Source of the DNA: Lachnospiraceae bacterium
Lineage (GTDB): Bacteria > Bacillota > Clostridia > Lachnospirales > Lachnospiraceae
Length of the DNA stretch: 41,903 bases
Direction: 5' to 3'
Assembly: GCA_017445585.1 (NCBI GenBank)
Contig: JAFSTX010000004.1
Coordinates: forward strand, 1 to 41,903
Below the pieces are notes generated by a model. The model did no database searches. It was not told the origin of the DNA and saw only the letters and a program-made list of their open reading frames with translations. Both the position numbers and the translations under genes were made by a program. The first letter of the stretch is position 1. Each line of letters opens with the position of its first letter. Below are positions 32,768-41,903 of this stretch, piece by piece.

Positions 32768-34609
32768 ATGAACGAAAGAAGACAGGGCGCAAGTCCCATG
32801 CGGCTGATCTTTATCATCATCATGATCGGTATCATGGTGTGGATCATCAGTCAGAGCATGAACTCCCGCAGCAATTATTTTGACGGCAATATGGTCAGCT
32901 TCACAGCCGCGCTTGAGAAGGGCGAGGTGACTTCGGTGGCCATCGAACAGGACGAGAAGATCCCTACCGGCAGGATCATCTATACCACATCCACCGGCGG
33001 ATACGTTTTTAATTCCACCGACGTCAAGGCGGTGGAGGACTGGCTCGTGGAAAAAGGCTATACAGACTATACCGTCGGTGAGATCCGCGAATCCGTCAGC
33101 ATCACCACTATCATCATAGTGGCCATCGGCGCTATCGCGATCGTGCTGATCTTCTCAATGCTGCTCAGAGGCCTGGGCGGAGGCGCGAACAATCAGATGA
33201 TGAATTTCGGCAAGAGCCGCGCCCAGATGATACGTGATTCCAAGACGGATTTTGACAGCGTGGCAGGCCTTGCCGAGGAAAAAGAGGACCTATCCGAGAT
33301 CGTCGATTTCCTGAGGAATCCGGCCAAATTCGCGAAGATGGGCGCCCGCGTGCCAAAGGGTATTCTGCTGGTCGGCCCTCCCGGCACCGGTAAGACCCTC
33401 ATGGCCAAAGCCGTAGCAGGAGAGGCCAAGGTCCCCTTCTTCAGCATTTCGGGCTCTGATTTCGTGGAGATGTTCGTAGGCGTCGGCGCTTCGCGTGTGA
33501 GAGATCTCTTTGCCGAAGCAAAGAAGAACGCGCCGTGCATAGTCTTTGTCGACGAGATCGACGCCGTGGCCAGACGCCGCGGATCAGGCCTCGGCGGCGG
33601 ACACGACGAGAGAGAACAGACCCTGAATCAGCTGCTGGTGGAGATGGACGGCTTTGAAGTGAATTCGGGTATTATCGTCATGGCAGCTACGAACAGGGTG
33701 GACATCCTGGATCCCGCCATCATGCGCCCGGGGCGTTTTGACCGCAAGGTCATGGTACAGCGTCCGGACGTAAAGGCGCGCGAGCAGATCCTCCATGTCC
33801 ATGCGAAGCACAAGCCTCTGGCCGAGGACGTAGACCTCTCCCGCGTGGCGAAGACCACCGCCGGTTTTACCGGAGCGGATCTGGAGAATCTGATGAACGA
33901 ATCAGCCATCCGTGCCGCGAAGGCGAACAAGCTCTTTATCTCCCAGGAGGATATCGACCAGTCCTTCGTGAAGGTCGGCATCGGAACCGAGAAGAAGAGC
34001 CATGTTATCTCCGACGAAGAGAAGCGCATCACTGCGTATCACGAGGCCGGACACGCGATCCTTTTCCACGTGCTGCCTCATATGAACCCGGTGCATACGA
34101 TATCGGTCATTCCGACCGGCGCGAGCGCGGCCGGCTACACCATGCCGCTGCCTGAGCGTGACAATATGTTCATTACCAAGAACGAGATGATCGAGCATAT
34201 CATGGTAAGTATGGGCGGACGGATCGCCGAGGAGCTGGTCTTCGGCGATGTGACTACCGGAGCGTCTGCCGATATCAAGCAGGCGACGGGGCTCGTGAGG
34301 GATATGGTCACCAAATACGGCATGTCGGAAAAGGTCGGCTTCATCAACTGCGCTGACGAGGAGGAGGTATTCCTCGCGAGGGACTACACACTCACTCACA
34401 GCCGCAGCGATTATATGGACAGGCTCATCGACGACGAGGAACGCCGCATTCTGGAGGAATGCTACCAGAAAGCCAGAGAGATCATCGTCGAACACAAGGA
34501 CATCCTGAACGCTTGCGCAAAGCTTCTGGTAGAAAAAGAGAAGATCTATCAGGAAGAGTTCGAGGCGCTCTGGATCGGCAAGAAGGTCCCCGCAAAGATA
34601 AAGAGATAA
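32768..34609 (+). CDS. ftsH: ATP-dependent zinc metalloprotease FtsH
   Basis: Membrane-bound AAA protease for quality control of membrane and short-lived proteins. 613 residues. There are two transmembrane helices (about 12-29 and 112-135) around an extracytoplasmic domain. The AAA module has Walker A GPPGTGKT (about 203-210), Walker [15 protein letters not shown] and the second region of homology ([20 protein letters not shown]). The protease zinc site HEAGH is near residue 425. The C-terminal tail after about 600 is short. GAGG lies 5 nt upstream of the ATG. Confidence 0.98.
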   Translation: MNERRQGASPMRLIFIIIMIGIMVWIISQSMNSRSNYFDGNMVSFTAALEKGEVTSVAIEQDEKIPTGRIIYTTSTGGYVFNSTDVKAVEDWLVEKGYTDYTVGEIRESVSITTIIIVAIGAIAIVLIFSMLLRGLGGGANNQMMNFGKSRAQMIRDSKTDFDSVAGLAEEKEDLSEIVDFLRNPAKFAKMGARVPKGILLVGPPGTGKTLMAKAVAGEAKVPFFSISGSDFVEMFVGVGASRVRDLFAEAKKNAPCIVFVDEIDAVARRRGSGLGGGHDEREQTLNQLLVEMDGFEVNSGIIVMAATNRVDILDPAIMRPGRFDRKVMVQRPDVKAREQILHVHAKHKPLAEDVDLSRVAKTTAGFTGADLENLMNESAIRAAKANKLFISQEDIDQSFVKVGIGTEKKSHVISDEEKRITAYHEAGHAILFHVLPHMNPVHTISVIPTGASAAGYTMPLPERDNMFITKNEMIEHIMVSMGGRIAEELVFGDVTTGASADIKQATGLVRDMVTKYGMSEKVGFINCADEEEVFLARDYTLTHSRSDYMDRLIDDEERRILEECYQKAREIIVEHKDILNACAKLLVEKEKIYQEEFEALWIGKKVPAKIKR

Positions 34610-34623
34610 TATCAGGAGTTTAT

Positions 34624-36216
34624 ATGGTTCCCGAATGGGCAAAAGGTGCCGTGGTATACCAGATTTTTCCCGACCGCTTCTGTAATGGCGATCGGGAAAA
34701 TGATGTCAGGACGGGCGAGTACCGGTATGACCGGCTTGGCCCGGTCGAGCACGTGGACGAATGGAATTCGCCGGTCAAGACGCTGGATGTGCAGCGTTTC
34801 TACGGCGGAGACCTGGAGGGGGTCTGGGACAAGCTTCCGTATCTTAAGGAGCTTGGCGTGGAAGTGCTGCTCTTTAATCCGATATTCAGATCTCCGTCGA
34901 ATCACAAGTATGACACAACGGATTATTACGAGATAGACTCTCATCTGACGAGCCGTTATGCGCGGAACCAGGAAGATCCCGGGCGCGTGCTTTCGCCCAA
35001 TGAATATTTTGCGTGCTTTACGCGGGCGGTCCACGAAGCCGGGATGAAGATCGTGCTGGATGGGGTATTCAACCACTGCGGCAGCGAGAACGCCTGGTGC
35101 AGCGACCCGGCGAAGGCGGATTATTTCGTGATCGGAGAAGACGGCAGGCGAAAGTGCTGGTGGGATGTAGAGACGCTTCCGAAGCTGAATTACAAGTGCG
35201 CTGCGCTGCGCGAGGAGATAAAACGCATCGGAGCCTACTGGGTCAGCGAGCCCTACATGTGCGACGGCTGGAGACTGGACGTGGCGGGAGATCTCGGCGA
35301 GACGCCCGCAGAGAACCACGCTTTCTGGCGGGAATTCTATGACGCGGTCAAGGCCGCGCATCCCGACGCATGGATCTTTGCCGAGCACTACGGCGACGCT
35401 TCCGAATGGGTCAAAAGCTCGGAGTGGGATTCCGTCATGAACTATGAGGGATTTATGGAGCCTGTGGGCTGGTTCTTTACCGGGGTCGACAAGCACTGCG
35501 ACAAGGCCGATCCCGATAAGATTGGCAATGCCGAGGCTCTGGCCGCCGAGCTCTGTATCACGAGGGCACATTTTACCGAGGACGCCTATATGGCAGCGCT
35601 GAACCAGCTGGACAATCACGACCACGCACGCTATACCACGCGTACTGCCGGAAGATGCGGCAGACTGGCCGTATCCGGTGCAGAGAGCGCATCGGAGGGG
35701 GTCAGGATGGACGTGCTGATGGCGACGGTAGTCTTCCAGATGACGTGGCCGGGCGCGCCGGGACTCTACTATGGAGACGAGATCGGGATCTGCGGCTGGA
35801 CGGACCCGGATAACCGCAGGACCTACCTCTGGGGCAGGGAGGATTACCGGCTGATAGATTTTTACAAGAGCGCCATTGAACTTCACAGAGAGCATAACGC
35901 CCTGCGGCGCGGGCAGACTGAGATAGTATATGCACAGAAAGGCTGCTTTGCCTTCCTGCGCAGGCTTGGAGGAGAGGTCATCCTGACCGCGGTGAACCGC
36001 TCGGAGAAGGAACTTGATCTTGCATTGGAACTGCCCGGCGAGAGAATACTGAAGGCGGAGAGGATCTTTATGACTGACGGTCGCAGCAGCGCCGGATCCT
36101 ATAATGTCGGCCGCAAGGAGATGCAGGTCTCATGGGGGCAGCTGCCCGTGGGCGTGCCGCCGGTCAGCGCCATGGTTTTCCTGCTGAAGACGGATGACTA
36201 TGGCATAGACTTGTGA
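34624..36216 (+). CDS. alpha-amylase family glycosidase (GH13; neopullulanase/cyclomaltodextrinase-like)
   Basis: A 530-residue cytoplasmic enzyme (no signal peptide) expected to cut alpha-1,4 or 1,6 bonds in maltodextrins or glycogen. GH13 conserved regions appear in order: DGVFNHCG near 146, GWRLDVAGDL near 215 with the nucleophile Asp, IFAEHYGDA near 250 with the acid Glu, and LDNHDHAR near 333 with the third Asp. The start segment WAKGAVVYQIFPDRFCNGD is typical of the neopullulanase/maltogenic amylase group, but the extra N-terminal domain of that group is missing, so substrate preference is uncertain. The start ATG 34624 follows AGGAG and lies 14 bp after ftsH, so it is probably cotranscribed. 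A beta-sandwich C-domain ends the protein. Confidence 0.93.
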   Translation: MVPEWAKGAVVYQIFPDRFCNGDRENDVRTGEYRYDRLGPVEHVDEWNSPVKTLDVQRFYGGDLEGVWDKLPYLKELGVEVLLFNPIFRSPSNHKYDTTDYYEIDSHLTSRYARNQEDPGRVLSPNEYFACFTRAVHEAGMKIVLDGVFNHCGSENAWCSDPAKADYFVIGEDGRRKCWWDVETLPKLNYKCAALREEIKRIGAYWVSEPYMCDGWRLDVAGDLGETPAENHAFWREFYDAVKAAHPDAWIFAEHYGDASEWVKSSEWDSVMNYEGFMEPVGWFFTGVDKHCDKADPDKIGNAEALAAELCITRAHFTEDAYMAALNQLDNHDHARYTTRTAGRCGRLAVSGAESASEGVRMDVLMATVVFQMTWPGAPGLYYGDEIGICGWTDPDNRRTYLWGREDYRLIDFYKSAIELHREHNALRRGQTEIVYAQKGCFAFLRRLGGEVILTAVNRSEKELDLALELPGERILKAERIFMTDGRSSAGSYNVGRKEMQVSWGQLPVGVPPVSAMVFLLKTDDYGIDL

Positions 36217-36234
36217 TCTGCCCGCCGAATAATC

Positions 36235-36263
36235 TTGCCATCGCGGCGGATCGGTGGTATTAT
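36235..36263 (+). promoter_or_regulatory. promoter of typA
   Basis: TTGCCA (36235-36240), 17 bp, TATTAT (36258-36263). It gives a leader of about 60 nt before the typA start. An imperfect GATC...GATC hairpin overlaps the spacer. Confidence 0.65.
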
Positions 36264-36328
36264 TGCAAAGTTTTTATGCGCGCTGCACTGTCAGCCGCTG
36301 ATCATAACAAACAGTAAAAGGAAGTTTT

Positions 36329-38164
36329 ATGAAGAGAGAAGACGTAAGAAACATAGCTATCATCGCGCACGTTGACCACGGCAAGACCACGCTCGTGGAC
36401 GAGCTCCTGAAGCAGAGCGGAGTCTTCCGCGAGAATCAGGAGGTCCAGGAGAGGGTCATGGATTCCAACGATATCGAGCGCGAGCGCGGCATCACGATCC
36501 TGTCCAAAAACACCGCCGTGCATTACAACGGCGTGAAAATCAATATTATCGACACTCCCGGCCACGCTGATTTCGGCGGCGAGGTGGAGCGCGTGCTCAA
36601 GATGGTGAACGGCGTGGTGCTGGTCGTGGATGCTTTTGAGGGACCAATGCCGCAGACCAAGTTCGTGCTGAAGAAGGCTCTTGAGCTGGATCTGGACGTG
36701 ATCGTATGCATCAACAAGGTGGATCGTCCCGAGGCGAGACCCAAGGCCGTCATCGATGAGGTGCTGGAGCTCCTTATGGAGCTGGATGCAAACGACAAGC
36801 AGCTCGACTGTCCGTTTATCTTTGCTTCGGCAAAGGCCGGCTGGGCGACTTACGAGCTGGACGATGAGCGGGTAAATATGAAGCCGCTCTTTGAGACGAT
36901 CGTAAAACATATCCCGGCTCCCGAGGGCGACGAGACTGCCCCCACCCAGGTGCTTATCAGTACTATTGATTATAACGAATACGTAGGCCGTATCGGCGTA
37001 GGTAAGGTCGACAACGGCACGATCAAAGTCAACCAGGAAGTCGTGATCGTAAACGCGCACGACGCCGACAAGATGAAAAAGGTCAAGGTCAGCAAGCTTT
37101 ATGAGTTTGAGGGCCTGAAAAAGATAGACGTCACGGAGGCGACCGTCGGATCTATCGTGGCCATCTCAGGCATAGCGGATATCCATATCGGCGATACGCT
37201 CTGCTCGCCCGAGAAGCCTGAGCCTATTCCGTTCCAGAAGATCTCCGAGCCTACGCTTTCCATGACGTTTAACGTCAACGATTCGCCTTTTGCCGGACAG
37301 GAAGGCAAATACGTCACCTCCCGTCATCTGCGCGACCGTCTGATGCGTGAGCTGAATACCGACGTGAGTCTGCGCGTCGAGGAGATCACTCCCGACTGCT
37401 TCAGAGTCAGTGGGCGCGGCGAGCTGCATCTCTCGGTGCTGATCGAGAATATGCGCCGCGAGGGCTTTGAGTTTGCTGTCAGCAAGGCAGAGGTAATTTA
37501 TAAGGAAGACGAGAACGGCAAAAAGCTGGAGCCGATCGAGCATCTTTACGTGGACGTGCCCGACGAGTACACGGGCGTCGTTATCGAGAAGCTCAGCACG
37601 CGCAAGGGCGAACTGCTGGATATGCATCCCTCAGGTACGGGATATACCAGAGTCGAGTTTTCCATCCCTTCGCGCGGACTTATCGGATACCGCGACGAGT
37701 TTTTGACCGATACGAAGGGCAACGGCATCATGAACCAGCTCTTTGACGGCTACGGACCTTTCCGCGGCGAGATCCAGTACCGCAACATGGGCTCGCTGAT
37801 CGCATTTGAGACGGGTGAAGCCGTGGCCTACGGTATATTCAACGCGCAGGAGCGCGGACTTATGTTCGTTAAGCCCGGCGACCGCGTCTATGCCGGCATG
37901 ATCGTCGGCCAGAATCCTAAGAACATGGATATCGAGGTCAACGTCTGCAAGAAGAAGCAACTGACCAATACCCGCGCTTCGGGCTCGGATGAGGCATTGA
38001 AGCTCGTGCCTCCCAAGATCATGAGTCTGGAGCAGTGCATGGAGTTTATCGATACGGATGAGCTGCTGGAGGTCACGCCGCTGACGCTCCGTATCCGCAA
38101 AAAGATACTGGATCCGACGCTGCGCAAGCGTGATATGATCAAGCGCAACAGCGCGAAGGCGTAA
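36329..38164 (+). CDS. typA: translational GTPase TypA/BipA
   Basis: A ribosome-associated GTPase related to EF-G and LepA, involved in 50S assembly and stress growth. 611 residues, the usual length. G-domain motifs: AHVDHGKTT (G1), RERGITI (G2), DTPGHADFGGE (G3), NKVDRPEARP (G4). The C-terminal domain unique to the family shows GELLDMHPSGTGYTRVEF and PSRGLIGYRDEF. AAGGAAG precedes the ATG. It has its own promoter and is followed by a long imperfect hairpin. Confidence 0.98.
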   Translation: MKREDVRNIAIIAHVDHGKTTLVDELLKQSGVFRENQEVQERVMDSNDIERERGITILSKNTAVHYNGVKINIIDTPGHADFGGEVERVLKMVNGVVLVVDAFEGPMPQTKFVLKKALELDLDVIVCINKVDRPEARPKAVIDEVLELLMELDANDKQLDCPFIFASAKAGWATYELDDERVNMKPLFETIVKHIPAPEGDETAPTQVLISTIDYNEYVGRIGVGKVDNGTIKVNQEVVIVNAHDADKMKKVKVSKLYEFEGLKKIDVTEATVGSIVAISGIADIHIGDTLCSPEKPEPIPFQKISEPTLSMTFNVNDSPFAGQEGKYVTSRHLRDRLMRELNTDVSLRVEEITPDCFRVSGRGELHLSVLIENMRREGFEFAVSKAEVIYKEDENGKKLEPIEHLYVDVPDEYTGVVIEKLSTRKGELLDMHPSGTGYTRVEFSIPSRGLIGYRDEFLTDTKGNGIMNQLFDGYGPFRGEIQYRNMGSLIAFETGEAVAYGIFNAQERGLMFVKPGDRVYAGMIVGQNPKNMDIEVNVCKKKQLTNTRASGSDEALKLVPPKIMSLEQCMEFIDTDELLEVTPLTLRIRKKILDPTLRKRDMIKRNSAKA

Positions 38165-38182
38165 CTCGCCGGCGAGTTTCCT

Positions 38183-38370
38183 GCCGCAGCGTCTGCATGT
38201 GCAAAGCCGGTTGGCTGGCTTTCTAAATCAGTGCGCTCGGCTTCTAAAAAGCTCGAAAACGCAAAACTCGCTTCGCTCAGACAGTTGCGTTTTCATCGCT
38301 TTTCTTTACGAAACCTTCGCTGCTGATTTGACGAAAGCGCCAAAGGCTTTGCAAATGCAGGCGCTGCGGC
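38183..38370. repeat. 188-nt long imperfect hairpin between typA and the export-family gene
   Basis: The outer arms are 26 nt each, 38183-38208 and 38345-38370, inverse complements with only two mismatches. Further pairing continues inward (GCTTTC/AAATCAG segments) to an inner perfect stem GAAAACGCAA (38255-38264) with TTGCGTTTTC (38285-38294) around a 20-nt loop. Nearly the whole element folds back on itself. A 61-codon open frame inside (38199-38384) is probably a by-product. Confidence 0.8.
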
Positions 38371-38393
38371 GGGGAAACGCATAGAGGTTAACG

Positions 38394-38852
38394 ATGTTTT
38401 TTAAGTATTTGTGGGTGTTTTTTATATCGATGGTTCCGATCATCGAGCTGAGAGGCGCTATCCCGGTAGGAGTCGGGATGGGGCTTCCGCTTGTACCCAC
38501 ATATATAGTATCGATCATCGGAAATATGCTTCCGGTGCCGTTCATCTATCTTTTCGGGCGCAAGGTGCTCGAATGGGGCAAGGATAAGCGCTACATCGGC
38601 AAATGGTTCACCTGGATGTACGAGAAGGGGATCAGGGCCGGTGAAAAGATCAACGGCAAGCGCGGTATCTTTATCGGGCTGATGCTCTTTGTCGCGATCC
38701 CTCTGCCGGGGACAGGTGCATGGACCGGCACGCTCGCAGCGAGCATCCTTAATATGAAGTTCCGCGACAGCGTACTGGCGGCCATGGGCGGCGTGCTAAT
38801 CGCCGGCGTCATTATGATGCTGATCAGCGCGGGCGTTTTCTCGTTTGTTTAA
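38394..38852 (+). CDS. small multi-drug export family membrane protein (COG2426/PF06695 type)
   Basis: A 152-residue protein with about four hydrophobic segments. MVPIIELRGAIPVGVGMGLP near the N-terminus is the family signature (E-x-R-G-A-I-P), and LMLFVAIPLPGTGAWTGTLA is the second conserved hairpin, a sequence shared with the related DedA/SNARE-associated superfamily. Despite the family name, real substrates are not established. The ATG follows AGAGG. It is enclosed by inverted-repeat elements that end 23 bp before its start and begin 8 bp after its stop. Confidence 0.88.
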   Translation: MFFKYLWVFFISMVPIIELRGAIPVGVGMGLPLVPTYIVSIIGNMLPVPFIYLFGRKVLEWGKDKRYIGKWFTWMYEKGIRAGEKINGKRGIFIGLMLFVAIPLPGTGAWTGTLAASILNMKFRDSVLAAMGGVLIAGVIMMLISAGVFSFV

Positions 38853-38860
38853 GTGGATTC

Positions 38861-38995
38861 AGGCATGAAAGTGCCTTCGGCGGCACGCTCCCGCTACCTT
38901 CGTCACGCAGCGGATGCTAAGCTCATTCATCGCTGACGCTTGAATTCGCTAAGCACCGGCGGCCTCAGAGTACCGCTAAAGGCACTTTCATGCCT
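38861..38995. repeat. 135-bp element with 17-bp perfect terminal inverted repeats
   Basis: AGGCATGAAAGTGCCTT (38861-38877) and AAGGCACTTTCATGCCT (38979-38995) are exact inverse complements. The 101-bp interior contains another stem, CAGCGGATG with CATCGCTG around an 11-nt loop. No protein is encoded. The shape resembles a MITE or a long REP-like element; no target-site duplication is evident by eye. Confidence 0.8.
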
Positions 38996-39033
38996 TATTA
39001 CTGTAGATAAATCCGGAAAACACAAGGTGTTAT

Positions 39034-39870
39034 ATGAAACACAGATCGCATTTCCTTCAAGGCATCAAACACGGTACCCCGATAGGACTGGGGTATCTTT
39101 CTGTTTCATGCGCGTTTGGAATGAGTGTGTGTACCTCCGGGTTTCCCGTGTGGGTCGCAGGGCTGATCTCTCTCACAAATCTTACGAGCGCCGGGCAGTT
39201 TGCCGGGACGTCTCTGATGCTGCAGGGCGCCGGATACGCCGAGATCGCGCTGGCTACTCTTATCATTAATCTCAGATATTTTCTGATGTCGCTTTCTCTT
39301 TCACAAAGGCTTAATCCGGATTTCGGGACGTTCAGGCGGCTTTCGGCCGCGCACGGCGTGACGGACGAGATATTCGCGGTGGCCATCGGCCAGCCTTCGC
39401 TCCTTTCACCCGCGTATATGAGGGGGCTGATACTGACGCCGGTCATCGGCTGGACGGCGGGGACGGTACTCGGCGGGATCTTTTCGCAGATCCTTCCGGG
39501 CATAGTGGTCAGTGCGATGAATATCGCGCTGTATGCGATGTTTATCGCGATAATAGTGCCTCCGGCGAGGGAGCACCGTCCGGTGCTCTTTGTGGTGCTG
39601 GCGGCGACGGCGGTCAGCCTCTGCTTTTCATATATCCCGTTTTTCGGCTTCCTCTCGGGAGGCTGGAGCATCATAGTCATCGCGGTCATCGTCGCGTCGC
39701 TCGCAGCTGTGCTATTCCCTGTCGGATCCGGAGATGCGGATGAACACGCAGACGAGACAGATGCGGATCGTGACGCTTCCGGCGCCGAAACGTCCTGTGC
39801 TGACAATGATATGTCCGAGGCGGGACGCATGCAGGAACAGCCGGATACTGAGGAGGTGCGCCATGAATGA
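39034..39870 (+). CDS. azlC: AzlC-family branched-chain amino acid exporter subunit
   Basis: A 278-residue membrane protein, large subunit of the AzlCD type that exports branched-chain amino acids or analogues. The N-terminal family segment GIKHGTPIGLGYLSVSCAFG, then SLTNLTSAGQFAG and LIINLRYFLMSLSLSQ, are diagnostic. About seven membrane helices end near residue 228. The last 50 residues form an unusually acidic, Asp/Glu/Ala-rich tail (DADEHADETDADRDASG) that most AzlC proteins lack. AAGGTG precedes the ATG. It overlaps azlD by 8 bp. Confidence 0.95.
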   Translation: MKHRSHFLQGIKHGTPIGLGYLSVSCAFGMSVCTSGFPVWVAGLISLTNLTSAGQFAGTSLMLQGAGYAEIALATLIINLRYFLMSLSLSQRLNPDFGTFRRLSAAHGVTDEIFAVAIGQPSLLSPAYMRGLILTPVIGWTAGTVLGGIFSQILPGIVVSAMNIALYAMFIAIIVPPAREHRPVLFVVLAATAVSLCFSYIPFFGFLSGGWSIIVIAVIVASLAAVLFPVGSGDADEHADETDADRDASGAETSCADNDMSEAGRMQEQPDTEEVRHE

Positions 39871-40174
39871 TCCTGTATATATAGCAGTATGCATGATCAT
39901 TATGGCGGGCACTACATATCTGCTCCGGGTCACGCCGCTGATCATTTTCCGTAAAAAAATCAGGAACCGCTTTGTGCAGTCGTTCCTGTACTATGTGCCG
40001 TACGCGGTGCTTGCCGCCATGACTTTTCCCGCGATCTTTACCGCGACCGGAAATACCGCCGCGTCACTTATAGGCACTGGCGCAGCGCTCGTGCTGGCGT
40101 TTTTCCGCCGTTCGCTCCTTACCGTCGCTCTCGGCGCGGCAGCGGCTGCGTTTATCGCAGGCCTTGTGATCTGA
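39863..40174 (+). CDS. azlD: AzlD-family small subunit of branched-chain amino acid exporter
   Basis: A 103-residue protein with about four hydrophobic segments. The family motif TTYLLRVTPLIIF with a conserved arginine, and LYYVPYAVLAAMTFPAIF, identify it. The start ATG 39863 has a perfect AGGAGG 6 nt upstream within azlC; the frame is open further up but that part overlaps azlC and is not protein-like. The 8-bp overlap with azlC indicates coupled translation and a two-subunit transporter. Confidence 0.94.
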   Translation: MNDPVYIAVCMIIMAGTTYLLRVTPLIIFRKKIRNRFVQSFLYYVPYAVLAAMTFPAIFTATGNTAASLIGTGAALVLAFFRRSLLTVALGAAAAAFIAGLVI

Positions 40175-40209
40175 CCGGCGCAAACCGGCGGTCTCCCGGG
40201 CGGCAATAT

Positions 40210-40569
40210 TTATCCCTTGCGCTTTTTCAGCATCAGAACAAAGAAATAGAGAATGATCGGGACAAGAACCGTGAGCACGATCGTGATACGGAGGGCGAGC
40301 TGCGCCTCGGGTGTGCCGATGATCGCGAGCACAAGATCGGTGACGGTCAGCGCGAGCAGCAGGCCGATGGCGATCCATGCGAGTACGCGCTGGAGAGGGG
40401 TGTGCGAAGAGACGAAAGGCTCGCGTGCAGCATCGCTGCCGCTGGTCATCTCAGAAGCGTCGCCGCCAAAGCCGTCGGCAGGGGCTGCAGCGCCGTCGGC
40501 GTCTGCCGTCTCAGTAACCGCTTCGCGCAACCCTGTTTTTGATAAAGTATATTCTTTATTTTCTTCCAT
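40210..40569 (-). CDS. small membrane protein of unknown function
   Basis: A 119-residue protein. The first 60 residues are acidic, Ala/Gly/Ser-rich and probably disordered. Two transmembrane helices follow (about 62-84 and 90-112) with a short loop, and the protein ends in KKRKG, placing both ends in the cytoplasm. GGAGG precedes the ATG on the minus strand. No family is recognised. It converges with azlD 35 bp away and is divergent from nifJ. Confidence 0.75.
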   Translation of the reverse strand: MEENKEYTLSKTGLREAVTETADADGAAAPADGFGGDASEMTSGSDAAREPFVSSHTPLQRVLAWIAIGLLLALTVTDLVLAIIGTPEAQLALRITIVLTVLVPIILYFFVLMLKKRKG

Positions 40570-40746
40570 ATCGTTCCTCCATGGTGTCAGCTGTTCACAA
40601 ACAGAAGCGGCGTAATTGTATTACGCTTTGCCGTGTATGTCAATAAAACCGGTCAACAGCCGCGGAACAGATAATTGCGTATATTAGAAATATCAGACAT
40701 TTTGCCTAAAAAATTTAATTATTTCCCGCCTCGGGGCAATATCCGT

Positions 40747-40774
40747 TTGACTTTTGCCTTTAAGAAATTATAAT
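40747..40774 (+). promoter_or_regulatory. promoter of nifJ
   Basis: TTGACT (40747-40752), 16 bp, TATAAT (40769-40774). The start would be near 40781, giving a leader of about 105 nt. Confidence 0.75.
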
Positions 40775-40788
40775 AAATAATGGATGAA

Positions 40789-40805
40789 AAGGGGCCTGGC
40801 CCCTT
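40789..40805 (+). other. short hairpin in the nifJ leader
   Basis: AAGGGGC and GCCCCTT pair perfectly over 7 bp around a CTG loop. It lies about 8 nt into the predicted transcript. No T-tract follows, so it is more likely an RNA-stabilising 5' hairpin than a terminator. Confidence 0.5.
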
Positions 40806-40869
40806 ATCTATTCCTGCGGCTACGTGACCGACAGCTGGGGTCGTGTGGCGCATGGATGCGATAAAATAG

Positions 40870-41903
<1,034 letters not shown>

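Noticed and set aside
38199-38384. 61-codon open frame inside the foldback element
   Set aside because: It lies almost wholly within a long hairpin and has no ribosome site; the structure explains the sequence better.

Overview
The window looks like a chromosomal housekeeping segment from a GC-rich (by eye over 50%) member of the Bacillota, class Clostridia, most likely Lachnospiraceae or a close relative. This is inferred from gene order and family content (glgC-glgD before pth-mfd; gdpP-rplI-dnaB; hup-rqcP-divIC-tilS-hpt-ftsH; a single-chain pyruvate:ferredoxin oxidoreductase). No rRNA, tRNA, transposase, phage or CRISPR gene was seen.

Layout. 1-6.6 kb: the end of an unknown gene, serS, a lipoprotein, then a leftward envelope operon (GH18 glycosidase, PrsW-type membrane protease, GNAT acetyltransferase) and a 92-codon unknown gene. 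6.6-10.3 kb: a leftward yhaO-yhaN nuclease/ATPase pair, bordered on one side by a cluster of hairpins and on the other by a structured leader and a tandem array of palindromes (array A). 10.3-16.8 kb: glycogen synthesis genes glgC-glgD, then pth-mfd. 16.8-22.8 kb: a microprotein and a zinc-ribbon/TPR membrane protein, an Xre regulator, tsaC/sua5, a dCMP deaminase and an 809-residue secreted or anchored unknown. 22.8-24.2 kb: 1.4 kb without a convincing gene, holding three different tandem repeat families. 24.2-29.7 kb: murA-gdpP-rplI-dnaB-HIT. 29.8-36.2 kb: hup, then rqcP-divIC-tilS-hpt-ftsH and a GH13 enzyme. 36.2-41.9 kb: typA, a small export-family membrane protein bracketed by two long inverted repeats, azlC-azlD, a small membrane protein, and the start of nifJ.

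The most unusual signal is a repeat family present as two separate arrays (9.8-10.0 kb, 3 units; 23.2-23.6 kb, 6 units). Both have an exact 74-bp period: a 12-bp arm, a 15-nt loop, the inverted 12-bp arm and a 35-nt linker. The arm sequence (TTCTGCTCAAAT) is shared, while loops and linkers belong to each array. The arrays lack T-tracts, open frames, cas genes and transposases. Their function is unknown. One array lies next to genes of a family related to hairpin-cleaving SbcCD nucleases, which may be coincidence.

Sporulation genes usual in the hup-ftsH region of Bacillus (yabP, yabQ, spoIIE) are absent here, suggesting a non-sporulating lineage. Promoters quoted are visual matches to the vegetative -35/-10 consensus with 16-17 bp spacing; none was tested by software.
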